Shown here in pieces: positions 1 to 11,716 of a stretch of 64,000 bases of DNA. The position numbers and the translations under genes were made by a program. The stretch's first letter is position 1. The number at the start of each line of letters is the position of its first letter. The notes beneath the pieces are model-generated. The model had not been told where the DNA came from, did not search any database, and was given only the letters and a program-made list of their open reading frames with translations. The stretch lies in assembly GCA_963576735.1 (NCBI GenBank), contig CAUYWD010000246.1, positions 1 through 64,000 of the forward strand. Direction: 5' to 3'. This stretch comes from Bedellia somnulentella (Eukaryota > Arthropoda > Insecta > Lepidoptera > Bedelliidae).

Positions 1-309
1 CCATACGTCCTAGAGAGCGCATAACACTTGCGCCGTCACTGACTAAACAGCCAACATCATCATCATAAGAGAGACTAAATTCCGCCAGTTTATTTTTCAA
101 AATATTTAAGCAGACCTTAGTGCACTATTTAAAGTTGGCTCTATTAACTGCAATGCTAGCACTGCAACTGCACTTTACACAACAAACAAAGTCAGTTTTG
201 TTTTATTTTAAAGATAAAATTTGCTGTTTATATTTATAGCCTAAAAACAAAACAATATATCGCAGTCGCCACCCACGTTACAACTCCTCAATAATCAACA
301 ATTTGGTAC
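1..309 (-). mobile_element. hAT element fragment in reverse orientation
   Basis: This stretch is the exact reverse complement of 3801-4109, which lies inside the hAT element at 3597-5641; I compared it block by block and saw no mismatch. It runs off the left edge of the window. At position 309/310 it joins piggyBac-like coding sequence, so the first ~200 bp of the hAT element are missing in this copy. Perfect identity over 309 bp implies a young copy or a recent inverted duplication. Confidence 0.85.
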
Positions 310-615
310 GAGAAGACCTTGAACCGTAGGCAATATATGAAAATGTTGAGTAGTCAACTCACAGAACCCTGGATAAGAAGTCGATTGGGCGAACCGACCC
401 TGAAACGTTCAGCCCGGACCGCTATACAGAGTGCATTGCCAATTTCTACTGAAGGAGTTCCTGAGGATGTCCAAAATGAACCAGTGCCCAAGAAAAGGCG
501 ATATTGTGACATTTGCACCTCGACAAAAAAGCTGATGTCAAAAATTACTTGCGCTGAGCGCAAGAAGTGTGTCTGTGGAGAGCACAAAAAAGATATCTGC
601 ATCTACTGCATATAA
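310..615 (+). pseudogene. piggyBac transposase, C-terminal fragment
   Basis: The reading frame is open from the hAT junction through 615 and encodes the last ~100 residues of a piggyBac-type transposase: a basic helix region with an APTLKR-like segment (here EPTLKR), then the C-terminal Cys/His cluster (CDIC ... C ... CVCGEH ... CIYC). In piggyBac this cysteine-rich domain follows the DDD catalytic core and binds the element ends. Everything N-terminal is absent, so it cannot be a functional transposase. The match is to the general pattern of the family as I know it; no search was run. Confidence 0.7.
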
Positions 616-950
616 TGTGGTAAATATTGTGCCAATGTCTTTTATTTTTATAAGTAATTATGTTCCTATAAAAAAACAAAAGTTTTGTGATTGTTATAAA
701 CGATTAAAAATAATTATAGCGTACTTAAAAAGAAGTCTGATTTTTTTTGTTAATTTTCTAAGAGGTTTAGAGTTTTTAGTTTTTTTTCTAGAATATTAAA
801 AAAAATTAAAAAAAAATTGCCTTTTATTTTTTCAATAAAGCATGGAAGTGACGATTAAAAGAAATAATTATAATAAGCAAAGCATTTACGACCACTAGGG
901 GGGTCACTATATCGTGCGCTCCAGAGGCGTAAGATTATCTTTCCCGCACA
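616..950. other. A/T-rich non-coding gap, probable piggyBac 3' flank
   Basis: No convincing gene. It is A/T-rich with several T and A runs and an AATAAA at about 833. It probably contains the 3' untranslated end of the piggyBac copy. I could not fix a TTAA target site or a terminal repeat. Confidence 0.4.
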
Positions 951-3437
951 TCAAAATATGATTATCTTTCTAGGGTTAAGTAGTTTGGGGTCTGCTATTG
1001 ATCTAAGACGACAAAATACGAACATCAACTTTCTGATTCTATTTGCAATAAGTTTGATATGTTCCTTGAAGTTCAGATTAGAATCCAGGATCACTCCAAG
1101 GTATTTAATGTGATTCGCTCTAGTTAATTCTGGACAAGTGCAATTGTTTGCAGATTGTAGTGGCAATTTATTACAGCTGTGTGCAATTAAATGATGTGTA
1201 ATAGCAGGTTGGCTGTTTTTACGCATAGAAAAAGACATATATTGCGTTTTATTGGCGTTAAGGGTTAGGCAATTAGATGTAAGCCATTTACACACTTCGT
1301 TGAATCCATTTTGTGCGATACCGAATACCTCATCCCAAGTGTCTCCAGTAAAAACCAAAGCCGTATCATCAGCGTAACAATAGGTTTTGCCTCCGATGGA
1401 TTGAGTGCAGAGAAGATCGTTGATGTATATCAAGAACAGGATGGGACCCAAGATACTACCCTGCGGAACTCCATATGTCACTTGTTCATCAGTACTGATA
1501 TAATTGTTTATTTTGACACATTGCGTTCTGTTTGTTAGGTAATCATTAAACAGGGCTAATTGAGTACCTCTTATTCCCATACTTTCCAACTTAGTAAGTA
1601 GCTTTGAAATAGAGACGGTGTCAAACGCTTTTGCAAGGTCAATAAAGATACCAACGATTTTTTTGCTGTTGTCAAGATTTCGTACAACATGATCTGTCAG
1701 ATCATGTATAGCATCTTGAGCCGATTTTCCACATCGAAAACCGTACTGGCTACCAGATAGTAAGTTGTTTGTCTCCAAATAGTCTACCAATCTAGAGTTT
1801 ATTATTCGTTCAAGAATTTTGGACAAAGAAGGTAATATTGATATAGGCCTGTAATTGTTGAGACAATCTCTATTCCCGGCTTTATGGATAGGGTGAATTA
1901 TGGACTTTTTAAGTGACCCAGGGAAGACTCCCTGCATCAAGCACTGATTAAAAATATGTGTTAGAGGAGAAACCAGAGAACTTCTACAGTAATGTATAAT
2001 TTTATTTGAGATATTGTCCCATCCCACAGAACAGTTTGACTTAAGTCCTTTTATTAAATTGTCAATTTCAGACTCGTCTGGGTTTAAAAGAACGAAAGAA
2101 TTAACCACCTGTCTTAAAGGGGATTGAGACAATTCAATCTCATTATTTGAATTTAGATCGGCTGCAAGTTTAGGTCCCATTTCTGCGAAGTGTTTATTAA
2201 TCAAATTGATTGATTCCGTAGGGTTGTTAATATTTAATAGTTCGGAAGCTGGTTTTTTAATTTTCATAGTGTGTGTAACTTTTTTAATTATATCCCAGGT
2301 TTTTTTATTGTTGTTTTTGGCCATTTGCAATTCGTTCTTTTCATAAGCATGTTTAATTCTTTTTAGTAATTTGTTACAGAAATTTCTATATCTGGTATAA
2401 GTAATTCGTAGGATTGGATTATTTGGTGACATATTGGATTGGGAATGCAATTCATCCCTGTTATTTATGCATTTCAGGAGCCCTGGTGTGATCCAAGGCG
2501 TAAGAGGTCTTTTTTTACGAGATAACTTTGTTACCGTACTGTTTGCTTCGATAGCTTTTTGCAATTCGAAAGTCAAAGTATCAATAGCTAGGTTTGGGTC
2601 ATTTATGGTATAGATAGGTTGAAAATCTATATGCTCAACATCAATCAGTAAATTTTCATAATTAATTTTAGTTTTCGTTGCCTCATATGGGATCCTAACT
2701 ATTTTTTGACTTAGAGATAATATTGTAGCTTGGTGGTCTGTAAGTGATGATGAGGTTACTAGAGTCAGAGATGGTGAGTTCGTTTTTAACATTATGTGAT
2801 CGAGACAAGACTTATTTAGTCTAGTTGGTAGCTGATGAGCAGGAAGAAGACCATGTGCGGCACATAAATCTAGATAATCATTGGTATTGGGAGAGTTGTC
2901 CAATAGGTCAATGTTTATGTCTCCTATCACAGATATGTTTTTAAATGAGCGCAGGCCGGTCAATATTATATCGAGGTTTTCGATAAAACTATCAATATTC
3001 TTTACTGATGGGGATCTATAAATTGATATAATTGCAGTATGATCACTAATTTTCAAAACAAGACAATTCATATTTGGGCACCGAGGCTCCTCGACACAAA
3101 CTAACAGATCATTTTTTGCGTAAATAACTACTCCATCATTTTGCAAATAATTGTGTGTGGTTGCATAGTTGTTGTAGCCTGCAAGAGTAGGTACTAATGA
3201 ATTATTTGATAACCAACACTCCGTTAAAATTACAATATCACAGTTCAATCGGAGAGTGTTCAGCATAACTATAAATCCATCAAAGTTCTTGTTAATGCTA
3301 CGTATGTTTTGGTTAATAATGCGTAAATCTTTAGCTCTTGAATTAATAATGCCGTTGACCTCTGTTAGATTGCAGATCTTTGCCTCTGATACCTGAAAAT
3401 CGTCTGTTGAAGAAACATAGTCACTGTGAAGGCCCAT
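951..3437 (-). pseudogene. LINE ORF2: endonuclease plus reverse transcriptase, 3' truncated
   Basis: An 828-residue open frame. Residues ~40-230 form an APE-type endonuclease with the usual motifs (INQNIRS, LTECW, GDINIDLL, TDHQ). Residues ~470-760 form the RT palm with AKAFDT, GVPQGSILGP and catalytic YADD. The endonuclease nicks the target and the RT copies element RNA onto the nick. All catalytic motifs are present, but the frame ends about 70 residues after the YADD block, so the thumb and C-terminal region are missing. CR1 or Jockey placement rests on motif order only. Confidence 0.85.
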
Positions 3438-3596
3438 TTTTAAAACATATGTAAGGGGAGCCTTTTGTAATGAACTTTAAGTCAATTATATTGACTGAGA
3501 ATCTGTTGTAGTTTTCTATGCATCGTATGATAATATCGGTGACCTTGGTCAAATATAATCTCAAGTATATAATATATTTATAGATATACTGGACCG

Positions 3597-5641
3597 TAGG
3601 GCATCCTATTCGAGTATTCGAGTATTCGTTTTATTCGAGTATTCGCCGGTTTTAACTATTCGAATACTAACATAATCAATATTCGAGTTTTTCGAGTTTT
3701 CCGAATACTTGTTTATTTTCTTCAAAATCAATATTCAATTAATTCAAATAGCGCGCCACGTCAATAATTCGCGGTAATCAAAACATGGATGGCGCTACAA
3801 GTACCAAATTGTTGATTATTGAGGAGTTGTAACGTGGGTGGCGACTGCGATATATTGTTTTGTTTTTAGGCTATAAATATAAACAGCAAATTTTATCTTT
3901 AAAATAAAACAAAACTGACTTTGTTTGTTGTGTAAAGTGCAGTTGCAGTGCTAGCATTGCAGTTAATAGAGCCAACTTTAAATAGTGCACTAAGGTCTGC
4001 TTAAATATTTTGAAAAATAAACTGGCGGAATTTAGTCTCTCTTATGATGATGATGTTGGCTGTTTAGTCAGTGACGGCGCAAGTGTTATGCGCTCTCTAG
4101 GACGTATGGTTCCTTCGTACCACCAGCTTTGCTTGGCTCACGGTATTCAGTGTGCTGTATTAGATGTCCTCTACAAAAGTGATCCTACAGAATCGACCAG
4201 CACAAGAAATTGAAACGTCTAGAGATAATGACAGTGATGATGACAGCAACGTTCATGAAGGATTTTCTGTTTCTGTTAATGGTGGAAACAGAAACAACAT
4301 TCCGAATATCATGTATAAAAAACTTATAACTAAGTTCGCAAAACTGTTAAGTATCACCGACTCGTACAGACCTCCTCAACAAATACTTAGACAATCCAGA
4401 AACAAAAAGGCTATCACTAGTTCTAGGCTGCAAGTCCAGATGGTCATCGCTGGCTGAAATGATAGACAGGTTTTTAAAACTTCAAGACCCCATCCAGAAA
4501 GCTTTGACAGATTTGACAACTGCTTTTACCGAAGGTGAACTAGATTTGCTACAAAATTTATCCAACTCACTGAATATCATTAAAGCCACCGTTGAAGAAC
4601 TATGTGCACAAAAATCTAATCTGCTTACAGCAGAAGCCGCCCTCAAGTTCATGGTTGGAAAGCTGAGAGAAATGGACAGTACTATTAATCAAGAATTAAT
4701 TGACAAACTCTCTGAGAAAATTATTCAGCGACGAAATAACGAGTTAGTTAGCACTCTCCAATATCTTCAAAACCCATTAAAATATTACAAAGAGTGTGAG
4801 AAGCGCAGATCTTATGACTTCCCTGTTGCGGCAAATACTCTGGTTTTGGAGACAAACTCAAATATTAACAAGATGTTCTTTACAAACTCCAGTCAGCCTG
4901 AGTATGGTGAAATGTGGCAAAACAATGACGATGATGATGAAATGACGTTAGGCGAAATAAGAAGGCGCCCGCAAGACGACACCGATGTCATACAGAGTGA
5001 AGCAGCTCCCAAATCGATTAAAGAACAAATAAGGGATAAGGTTCTAGAAACAATGAAGGAACCAACAATTACAAGCACCAAAAAGCTGCTTTTCAATGGG
5101 GATCTTGAAACGACGATAAAAGTGGAAATGGCGCAATTCGAAGGAGTTGCGCAAAAGGGCATTCATCTTTCTCGGGCATATCAGCTATTGTTGACAATAC
5201 CACCTACGAGCGTAGAGCCAGAGCGTGTTTTTTCGGCAAATAGACTATTTTGTAATCACTTACGAATATCTTTCACGGACCAGACCGTAGACACTAAGCT
5301 TTTTGAGATTTCATTACATTAATAAAAAATAAATTGAGCTACTCAATAATTTGGCAGAGGTTAAGCCAAATTTGATTGTATTTTAAGTTTTTATTTGATT
5401 TGTTTACTGATAACGACAATACGTCTAAAAGATAATTTGTATTTTTAATAAAATGTTTCGTATTTTCTTATATAACGTGCTTTTATTTAGTGCAGCATCC
5501 TTTAAAAATAATTAAATTGATGTCTTGGAACCAGATTAAAAAGTATTCGAAAAACTCGAAAAACTCGAATAACTCGAATAGTACGCGTTAAACTATTCGA
5601 AAAACTCGAATAGTAAAAAGGGGCGAATATTGAATGCCCTA
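3597..5641 (+). mobile_element. hAT-family DNA transposon with 8-bp target duplication
   Basis: The ends are TAGGGCATcC on the left and, read inward from the right, TAGGGCATtC. They are flanked by identical 8-bp duplications CTGGACCG at 3589-3596 and 5642-5649. An 8-bp duplication is diagnostic of the hAT superfamily. Both ends carry dense subterminal repeats of TTCGA/ACTCGAA type (3608-3700 and 5545-5620), the usual transposase-binding architecture. The internal transposase is broken. Part of this element recurs inverted at 1-309. Confidence 0.92.
4010..5322 (+). pseudogene. hAT transposase, degraded
   Basis: Three plus-strand frames (4010-4213, 4164-4457, 4459-5322) together give a decayed hAT transposase. 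The first carries the RNase H-like core segment with VSDGASVM and HQLCLAHGIQC. The last ends in the hAT C-terminal dimerisation region (PPTSVEPERVFSA...LFC...L). No N-terminal BED zinc finger is visible, and at least two frame breaks separate the pieces, so no functional enzyme is made. The short AUG frame near 3785 stops after ~15 codons. Confidence 0.8.
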
Positions 5642-5893
5642 CTGGACCGTTAGCGAAATGTTAGAAAATAATATATATAATAATTGAGTGATTGTAAATA
5701 ATATAATAGAGTGTGTGCTATAAAAGGCGTGTATGAGTATAGTCAGTAAGTAGAGTGTAAGTAATATAAGAAAATAGTAAAAAAATATGTATTTAAGAGT
5801 AACATATTGTGTGGACATAATTTCAGAAATATCAGTGCAAAAACTATAATCATTAGCAATTAAAAACAAATAAAATGATAGATTGTTAAATAG

Positions 5894-6795
5894 TCACTTC
5901 TTCGCTTCCTGTAGCCTCATCAGATCGTCTTCATCCTTAATACGTATAAATGGCTGTCCTTCTTTGTGCCTGATATTTATATCTTACCGTGAGAGGTCCA
6001 ACAGTAGTTATAATCAAATTTCTTAGCGAATTCCCTCGCAAGATAGTAGATCCTTTTATTTTTTGCAGTCAGGCATTCGGATACATATATTGGGGTTGAA
6101 GAACCTTCTAGCTTCAGCGAGGTTGTAGTAAGTCTTTTTCCAGATTTATAGTAATCTTTTACGGCTTTAGAGACTTTTTCCTGGGTAATGACTGAGGTGA
6201 AATCTACTAAGATTGGTTTATTGTCGATTTTTTTAGCATATACCCGAGTTATGTCTTTTATATCTGTTGTGTTGACTGGAAAGTTGGTTATCTCACCGAT
6301 GTCCTTTATTATTTTAATTAAATCTTCTTTACTTTCATGAGCTTTCTGAGGGATATTCCGGACTTCTATTTTTGATGCACAGTTGGCATACTCAAGTAGT
6401 TCTAGGCGGGTTTCTAAAGTTTTAATTTGAACAATATGTTGTTTTCTCTCTTGTTTCAGATTCGACAGTTCCTTTTGTACATCATCATATTGATCCGATA
6501 TAAATTTCATGGCTATTGTTAATTCATTATTTTGTTCCTTTATGCTGTCTATAGAGGTTTGGAGTGAATCAAATTTTTCTACAAGTTTAGTGTTTTGTTG
6601 TTGTGAGAATTCGTTAAATAGGGTTTTTATATTATCTATAAGTTCTTCCTCATTGGATTCTCTTTTTCTTTTTGGTCTGTTGCTGCTATTTGCTGAAATT
6701 TGAGAGTCGGACCTTTTTAGCTCTAATTGAGCAGACTCTGTAAAATTGGAGTCTGTAGTAACTTTTTTGGATGGTGGAGTTCTCTTTGTAGACAT
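5894..6795 (-). pseudogene. LINE ORF1, coiled-coil nucleic-acid-binding protein
   Basis: The main frame is 272 residues: a basic low-complexity N-terminus (~1-50), a long coiled coil (~50-135), then an RRM-like/CTD segment (EVRNIP..., IYVSECL...). This is the domain plan of ORF1 proteins that coat LINE RNA. The frame stops at 5977 after HGKI, but the typical ending continues in another frame (GQPFIRIKDEDDL...) to a stop at 5894. One indel has therefore broken the last ~30 residues. Confidence 0.75.
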
Positions 6796-6830
6796 TTCGA
6801 TGAGAATAAATAGTTAGAAATAAGAAAGAC

Positions 6831-7356
6831 TGGATTGTTTCAAGACCTTGTTAAAAATTTGGTAGTGTGCACTGACTTTAGTTTCTTAGGTTGGCAACCC
6901 TATTTTGTTGATCTGTGATAAAATCACTGCATCCAGTTTCTATTTTTAAACTACTCTTGGTCAAGTGTCACAATATAGTAAAGTAAATGTTATCAACAAT
7001 ATTTTGGTTTACCTTCAGTGATTACGTGTTTCCTTTATTAATTTTCTTTATTAAGTTATAAACCAATCATTTTTAAATATTTGAAAAATAACTGACGTGA
7101 ATCTTAAATACCTTTTTGCCTTTTTCTTGATGTCTTCTATGATACAGCCAGATCCACTAACCTAAATAGGTTAGGTTCACACCAACAAACGGAATCAAGT
7201 TTCAGTAACAGGTATTCAGTATATTTAGCAGCGCCTATGAATTATTTTCTTAGCGAACACAACAACAAGACTTATCTTTTGAACAACCGGAAGTGGTCTC
7301 CCGAGTATATTTCATGTACAGAATTGACCTCTCTACAGATTTATTATAAGTATAGA
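6831..7356. other. Non-coding, no recognised gene
   Basis: Probably the 5' end of the LINE followed by unique or unrecognised sequence. A short inverted motif, CCTAAATAGGTTAGG, occurs at about 7161. No ORF of note. Confidence 0.4.
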
Positions 7357-8380
7357 TGAAGAGATTTTTACCCCTCAATCGCAAGGGTAACCCTAGCGGC
7401 CGATTTCAGTGAAATTAATAGTTGTGATAAAATCTGCCCAAAGCTTCTACACACCTTGAGTGTGGTATCAAAAGAACCGTATTAAATAGCTCTACAGGAT
7501 GCATACCAATATATTTTAATGTGAAGAGCTTTTAACCCTTCAATCACACAATATAGCAATTTAACGTACAAAAAAATTGATAAATATTTCCTGACACGAA
7601 CCCAAAGCTTCTACACACCTTGAGTATGGTATCAAAAGAACCGTATTAAATAGTTTTACAGGATGCATACCAAAATATTTGAATATGAAGAGATTTTAAC
7701 CCTTCAACCATACGATAGAACAATTTCACGTACAAAAAAATGATAAATATTTTCTGACACGAACCCAAAGCTTCTACACACCTTGAGTATGGTATCAAAA
7801 GAACCATATTAAATAGTTCTACAGGATGCATACCAAAATATTTTAATATGAAGGGATTTTAACCCTTCAATCGCAAGTTTAACCCTCAGCGGCCGATTTA
7901 AGCGAAATGAATAGTTGTGATAAAATCTGTCCAAAGCTTCTACACACCTTGAATATGGTATCAAAAGAACCGTATTAAATAGTTCTACAGAATGCATACC
8001 AAAATATTTGAATATGAAGAGATTTAAACCCTTCAATCACACAATAGAGCAATTTCACGTACAAAAAAATGATAAATATTTTCTGACACGGACCCAAAGC
8101 TTCTACACACCTTGAGTATGGTATCAAAAGAACCGTATTAAATAGCTCTACAGGATGCATAGCAAAATATTTTAATATGAAGAGATTTTAACCCTTCAAC
8201 CATACGATAGAACAATTTCACGTACAAAAAAATGATAAATATTTTCTGACACGAACCCAAAGCTTCTACACACCTTGAGTATGGTATCAAAAGAACCATA
8301 TTAAATAGTTCTACAGGATGCATACCAAAATATTTTAATATGAAGGGATTTTAACCCTTCAATCGCAAGTTTAACCCTGC
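7357..8380. repeat. Satellite array 1, ~163-166 bp monomers
   Basis: The anchor AAGCTTCTACACACC recurs at 7441, 7605, 7768, 7934, 8097 and 8260, giving periods of 164, 163, 166, 163 and 163 bp. Monomers share a first part (GGTATCAAAAGAACC, TACAGGATGCATA, AATATGAAGAG) but have two alternative tails: type A (GCGGCCGATTT...AGTTGTGATAAAATCTG) and type B (CAATTTCACGTAC...TATTTTCTGACACG). Short ORFs on the minus strand are by-products of the repeat. The array ends abruptly at the BEL/Pao fragment. Confidence 0.95.
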
Positions 8381-8496
8381 TAGCTGAAAATCTCTATGTC
8401 AATAATCTTGTTACGAGTACTAAGTCTACGAATGAAGCTAAAGTAATTTTCAGCGAAGCCAGATCTGCTTTTATGGGTCTATCAATGAATCTTCTT
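8381..8496 (+). repeat. Left arm of perfect 116-bp inverted repeat in BEL/Pao
   Basis: Reverse complement of 9869-9984. It encodes the catalytic-box region of the Pao RT (YVNNLVTST; the family normally has YVDD/YVDN here) and continues in frame into the RT C-terminal half. Confidence 0.9.
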
Positions 8497-9868
8497 CAGT
8501 GGAACTCTAATTCATTAGAATTTATGAATATAAAGGTCTTGGGCTTAGATTGGAATTTAAAAAGGGATGAAATTAGCTTGAGATTTGTTTCAAAAGTACT
8601 TGAAGTTGACACGAATGATATTTGTACAAAACGAGAAGTTCTTAGAGTTATGGCTTCTGTTTTTGATCCATGTGGATTCGCAGTCCCTTTAATTTTGCCA
8701 AGCAAGATATTCCTTCAAAGTCTGTGGTTGCAAAAGGTAGACTGGGACACAAAACTAACTAAAGAAAACTACTATGAGTGGCATGATTCTCAAATGGGTT
8801 TAGATCTTGTGAAGAATATCAAGTTACCGAGATATTTTGCTACAAGGATCGGATATGCAACAAAAGACATAAAGACATAGAATTGAAATATGAACTGCAT
8901 GCTTTCACTGATTCTTTCTTACAAGCCTATGCTGCGGCGGTGTATATTCGTTGTGTAGGTGGTGAAAACATTGCGGTTAACTTTGTTACAGGAAAGTCGA
9001 GATTAGTGTGTAAAAAGGAAGTCAGATCTCCAAATTCCGAAACTGGAGTTATTGGGGGCTTTAATTGGTAGTAGGCTGATAAAGAAAGTCAAGAAAGCTC
9101 TCAGAATTTCTATCTCAGCAACGTACCTATGGACCGACAGTGAAATCGTAGTCAGCTGGTGTGTTACAGAAAAACTCCTTCCCCCTTTTGTATCACGACG
9201 CGTTGAAGAAATAAAAAAATGTGACTCCAGCTTAACCATCCGTCACGTTCCTTCTCAACTCAACCCAGCCGATGTCGCAACAAGACCAAATGCCTCAGCT
9301 GAAAGTTTAGAACGTCGGTTAAAGGGACCTGACTTTTTATATAACATCTCTTGTTCATGGCCCAAAATTGTCAAAGAAATCAATCAGATGTCTACGTCAT
9401 AGCTCAGAGTATCTCGCCGGGGCAGGGCCCTTCGGAAGTAAATGTTGAAGAACATGTGCAGATTCAACTCAGTACGACAATTAAAGAAATCGAAGCAGTT
9501 GTCAGCTTAAGACCGCTTATAACCGTAGGAGAAGAATTGGAGCACGTTTTCACACCCGCAGATTTCTTACATCCCAACGGTCTAAGTTTTTTCAATTCTT
9601 CGGATAAAGAATTCATGGAAACTTCCACAGTGACGAAATCCGATTTAATTGAGGGATGTAAACGGGGTCAACATATACTAAAAGAATATGTGGAAATGTT
9701 CTCCAATCAATACTTGACCAGTCTCAGGGAGCGTAAAAGTAAACATCGTCAGCCAAGAAACGCAGTCAATATACCCCCTAGAGTCGGGGACGTTGTTCAA
9801 GTGAAAGGCGATAAAAATCGAGCGTTTTGGAAAGTCGGAAAGATAGGAGCTGTGATAAAGAAGAAAGA
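8385..9868 (+). pseudogene. BEL/Pao pol, 3' half: RT end, RNase H, integrase C-terminus
   Basis: Several plus-strand frames (8473-8880, 8883-9071, 9052-9402, 9351-9971) line up with the 3' half of a BEL/Pao polyprotein. In order they give the RT region after the active-site box (VLGLDW, VASVFDP-like ASVFDPCG), RNase H-type sequence (HAFTDSFLQAYAAAVY, TDSEIVVSW), the HVPSQLNPADVATR segment, and an integrase C-terminus (YLTSLRER, GDVVQVKGD). The integrase DDE core between ~9400 and 9470 is deleted, and frame breaks occur at ~8880, ~9050 and ~9400. Not functional. Confidence 0.85.
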
Positions 9869-9984
9869 AAGAAGATTCATTGATAGACCCATAAAAGCAG
9901 ATCTGGCTTCGCTGAAAATTACTTTAGCTTCATTCGTAGACTTAGTACTCGTAACAAGATTATTGACATAGAGATTTTCAGCTA
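9869..9984 (-). repeat. Right arm of perfect 116-bp inverted repeat in BEL/Pao
   Basis: Identical to the complement of 8381-8496. On the minus strand it continues the RT fragment at 9985-10612 in the correct protein order. Both arms therefore carry the same stretch of the RT gene, one belonging to each orientation. Confidence 0.9.
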
Positions 9985-10612
9985 TTATTTTTTACGTGGA
10001 CTTGTTTCCTTTTTTCAAATGGTGTCTAATTGTGGCATTCAGTAGAAATGGGCTTGATATTACCCCAAACGGTATTCGACAAAATCTAAAATGGATGATA
10101 TTGTTGTTAATAATAGCTTGGTTTACGTTTTTGAGCCACAAGAATCTGGTAACATCGCGATCCTTATCCTGTAGACCAATTTGAAGAAATGCTTTTTCTA
10201 CGTCTGCTACTAATCCAATCTCATTCTCTCTGAATTTCATCAAAAGTTCAGTTAGGTCTTCGAGCATTAGAGGGCCACGGTATAAACATTCGTTTAGGCT
10301 TTTGTTTCCCTTTGTTTTGGATGACGCATCGTAAACTAAACGCAATTTGTTCATTTGTGCAACGCAGTGGTGAGGCAAGTAATGCACCGGGTGCGCGACG
10401 GATCTATGAGGTTCGGTCACTACTTCGATAATTCTTAAATCTAATTGTTCCTGAATAATCTTGTCGTATGCTGTAATGGTATTAGAGTCAAGTCTTTTAA
10501 GTAAACCACTCAGCCTGCCGTATGCCAGACCAAAATTCGAAGGTAGAATTGGTGGATAATCAATCCAAGGCCATTTAACTTCATAACGACCATTAAAGAA
10601 TTGTGTCGTTTC
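9985..10612 (-). pseudogene. BEL/Pao reverse transcriptase, N-terminal half
   Basis: Minus-strand coding for the front of a Pao RT: FNGRYEV..PW..LP.NFGLAYGRL, then LRLVYDASSK, LNECLYRGP, GLVADVEKAFLQIGL (catalytic Asp block) and FRFCRIPFGVISSPFLL. The open frame is 9992-10420; upstream coding to ~10612 is in a second frame. It points opposite to the 3' half at 8385-9868, so an inversion separates two parts of one pol gene. Confidence 0.85.
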
Positions 10613-10780
10613 ATAAAGATTTAAATTATGTGATAGTTAGGCGTTTTCAACATTTGCATTCTATCTGAAAAGATAGACAAGTGGCCTTCCGAATTAATAA
10701 AAAATTCGGATGTAAACGCAAACACTACTAAAACGTGTAAAAGAAATAAAGGATAGAAGAATTTCGCGCTGGCAGCCATT

Positions 10781-10854
10781 GACACGGTAGCTCAATTGGA
10801 AAGAGCGACGGGGGCGTATACCCGAGGACGCGGGTTCGAATCCCGCCTGTGTCG
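10781..10854 (+). tRNA. tRNA-like gene, copy 1 (atypical anticodon arm)
   Basis: A 74-nt sequence with a 7-bp acceptor stem (GACACGG with CTGTGTC, one G-U), a D arm (GCTC/GAGC), A box TAGCTCAATTGG, B box GGTTCGAATCC and a 5-bp T stem (GCGGG/CCCGC). A T5 run follows closely, matching a Pol III terminator. The anticodon arm is odd: CGGG/CCCG gives four pairs around an 8-nt loop with no U33, so no anticodon can be assigned. It may be a tRNA pseudogene, a SINE head or a tRNA-like RNA. Confidence 0.55.
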
Positions 10855-11092
10855 AAATTTTTCTTCCCTTTATTTATTCTTTATTTATTAGTAATAATCC
10901 CCACATGAGGTTTTCATGAACAAAAAGCTTTAAATTATGTGATAAATAGGCGTTTTCAACATTTGCATTCTATCTGAAAAGATAGACAAGTGGCCTTCCG
11001 AATTAATAAAAAATTCGGAGGTAGGAAACGCAAACACTACTAAAACGTGTAAAAGAAATAAAGGATAGAAGAATTTCGCGCTGGCAGCCATT

Positions 11093-11166
11093 GACACGGT
11101 AGCTCAATTGGCAAGAGCAACGGGGGCGTATACCCGAGGTCGCGGGTTCGAATCCCGCCTGTGTCG
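11093..11166 (+). tRNA. tRNA-like gene, copy 2
   Basis: Same 74-nt structure as copy 1, with intact A and B boxes (TAGCTCAATTGG, GGTTCGAATCC) and a downstream T5 run. It differs by single bases in the D loop, next to the anticodon stem (GCAACG for GCGACG) and in the variable loop (AGGTC for AGGAC). Confidence 0.55.
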
Positions 11167-11404
11167 AAATTTTTCTTTCCTTTATTTATTCTTTATTTAT
11201 TAGTAATAATCCCCACATGAGGTTTTCATGAACAAAAAGATTTAAATTATGTGATAGTAAGGCGTTTTCAACATTTGCATTCTATCTGAAAAGATGGACA
11301 AGTGGCCTTCCGAATTATTAAAAAATTTGGAGGTAGGAAACGCAAACACTACTAAAACGTGTAAAAGAAATAAAGGATAGAAGAATTTCGCGCTGGCAGC
11401 CATT

Positions 11405-11478
11405 GACACGGTAGCTCAATTGGCAGGAGCGACGGGGGCGTATACCCGAGGTCGCGGGTTCGAATCCCGTCTGTGTCG
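11405..11478 (+). tRNA. tRNA-like gene, copy 3
   Basis: Same fold as copies 1 and 2. One T-stem/acceptor junction change (CCCGTCTGTGTC) leaves the acceptor stem intact. A and B boxes and the T5 run are present. Confidence 0.55.
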
Positions 11479-11716
11479 AAATTTTTCTTTCCTTTATTTA
11501 TTCTTTATTTATTAGTAATAATCCCCACATGAGGTTTTCATGAACAAAAAGATTTAAATTATGTGATAGTTAGGCGTTTTCAACATTTGCATTCTATCTG
11601 AAAAGATGGACAAGTGGCCTTCCGAATTATTAAAAAATTCGGAGGTAGGAAACGCAAACACTACTAAAACGTGTAAAAGAAATAAAGGATAGAAGAATTT
11701 CGCGCTGGCAGCCATT

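Larger units (their letters stand above)
951..6830 (-). mobile_element. CR1/Jockey-superfamily LINE, split by a hAT insertion
   Basis: Two minus-strand ORFs lie in the order expected for a two-ORF LINE: a coiled-coil ORF1 (5894-6795), then an endonuclease/reverse transcriptase ORF2 (951-3437). Between them sits a 2,045-bp hAT element flanked by 8-bp duplications, so the two ORFs belonged to one LINE before the hAT insertion. The 3' end is lost near 951, where the RT C-terminus stops abruptly. The 5' limit near 6830 is approximate. Confidence 0.8.

Noticed and set aside
7646..8323. Series of 61-75 residue ORFs with the same start (MHPVELFN)
   Set aside because: Produced by the satellite monomer; no start context, no variation pattern of a coding gene.
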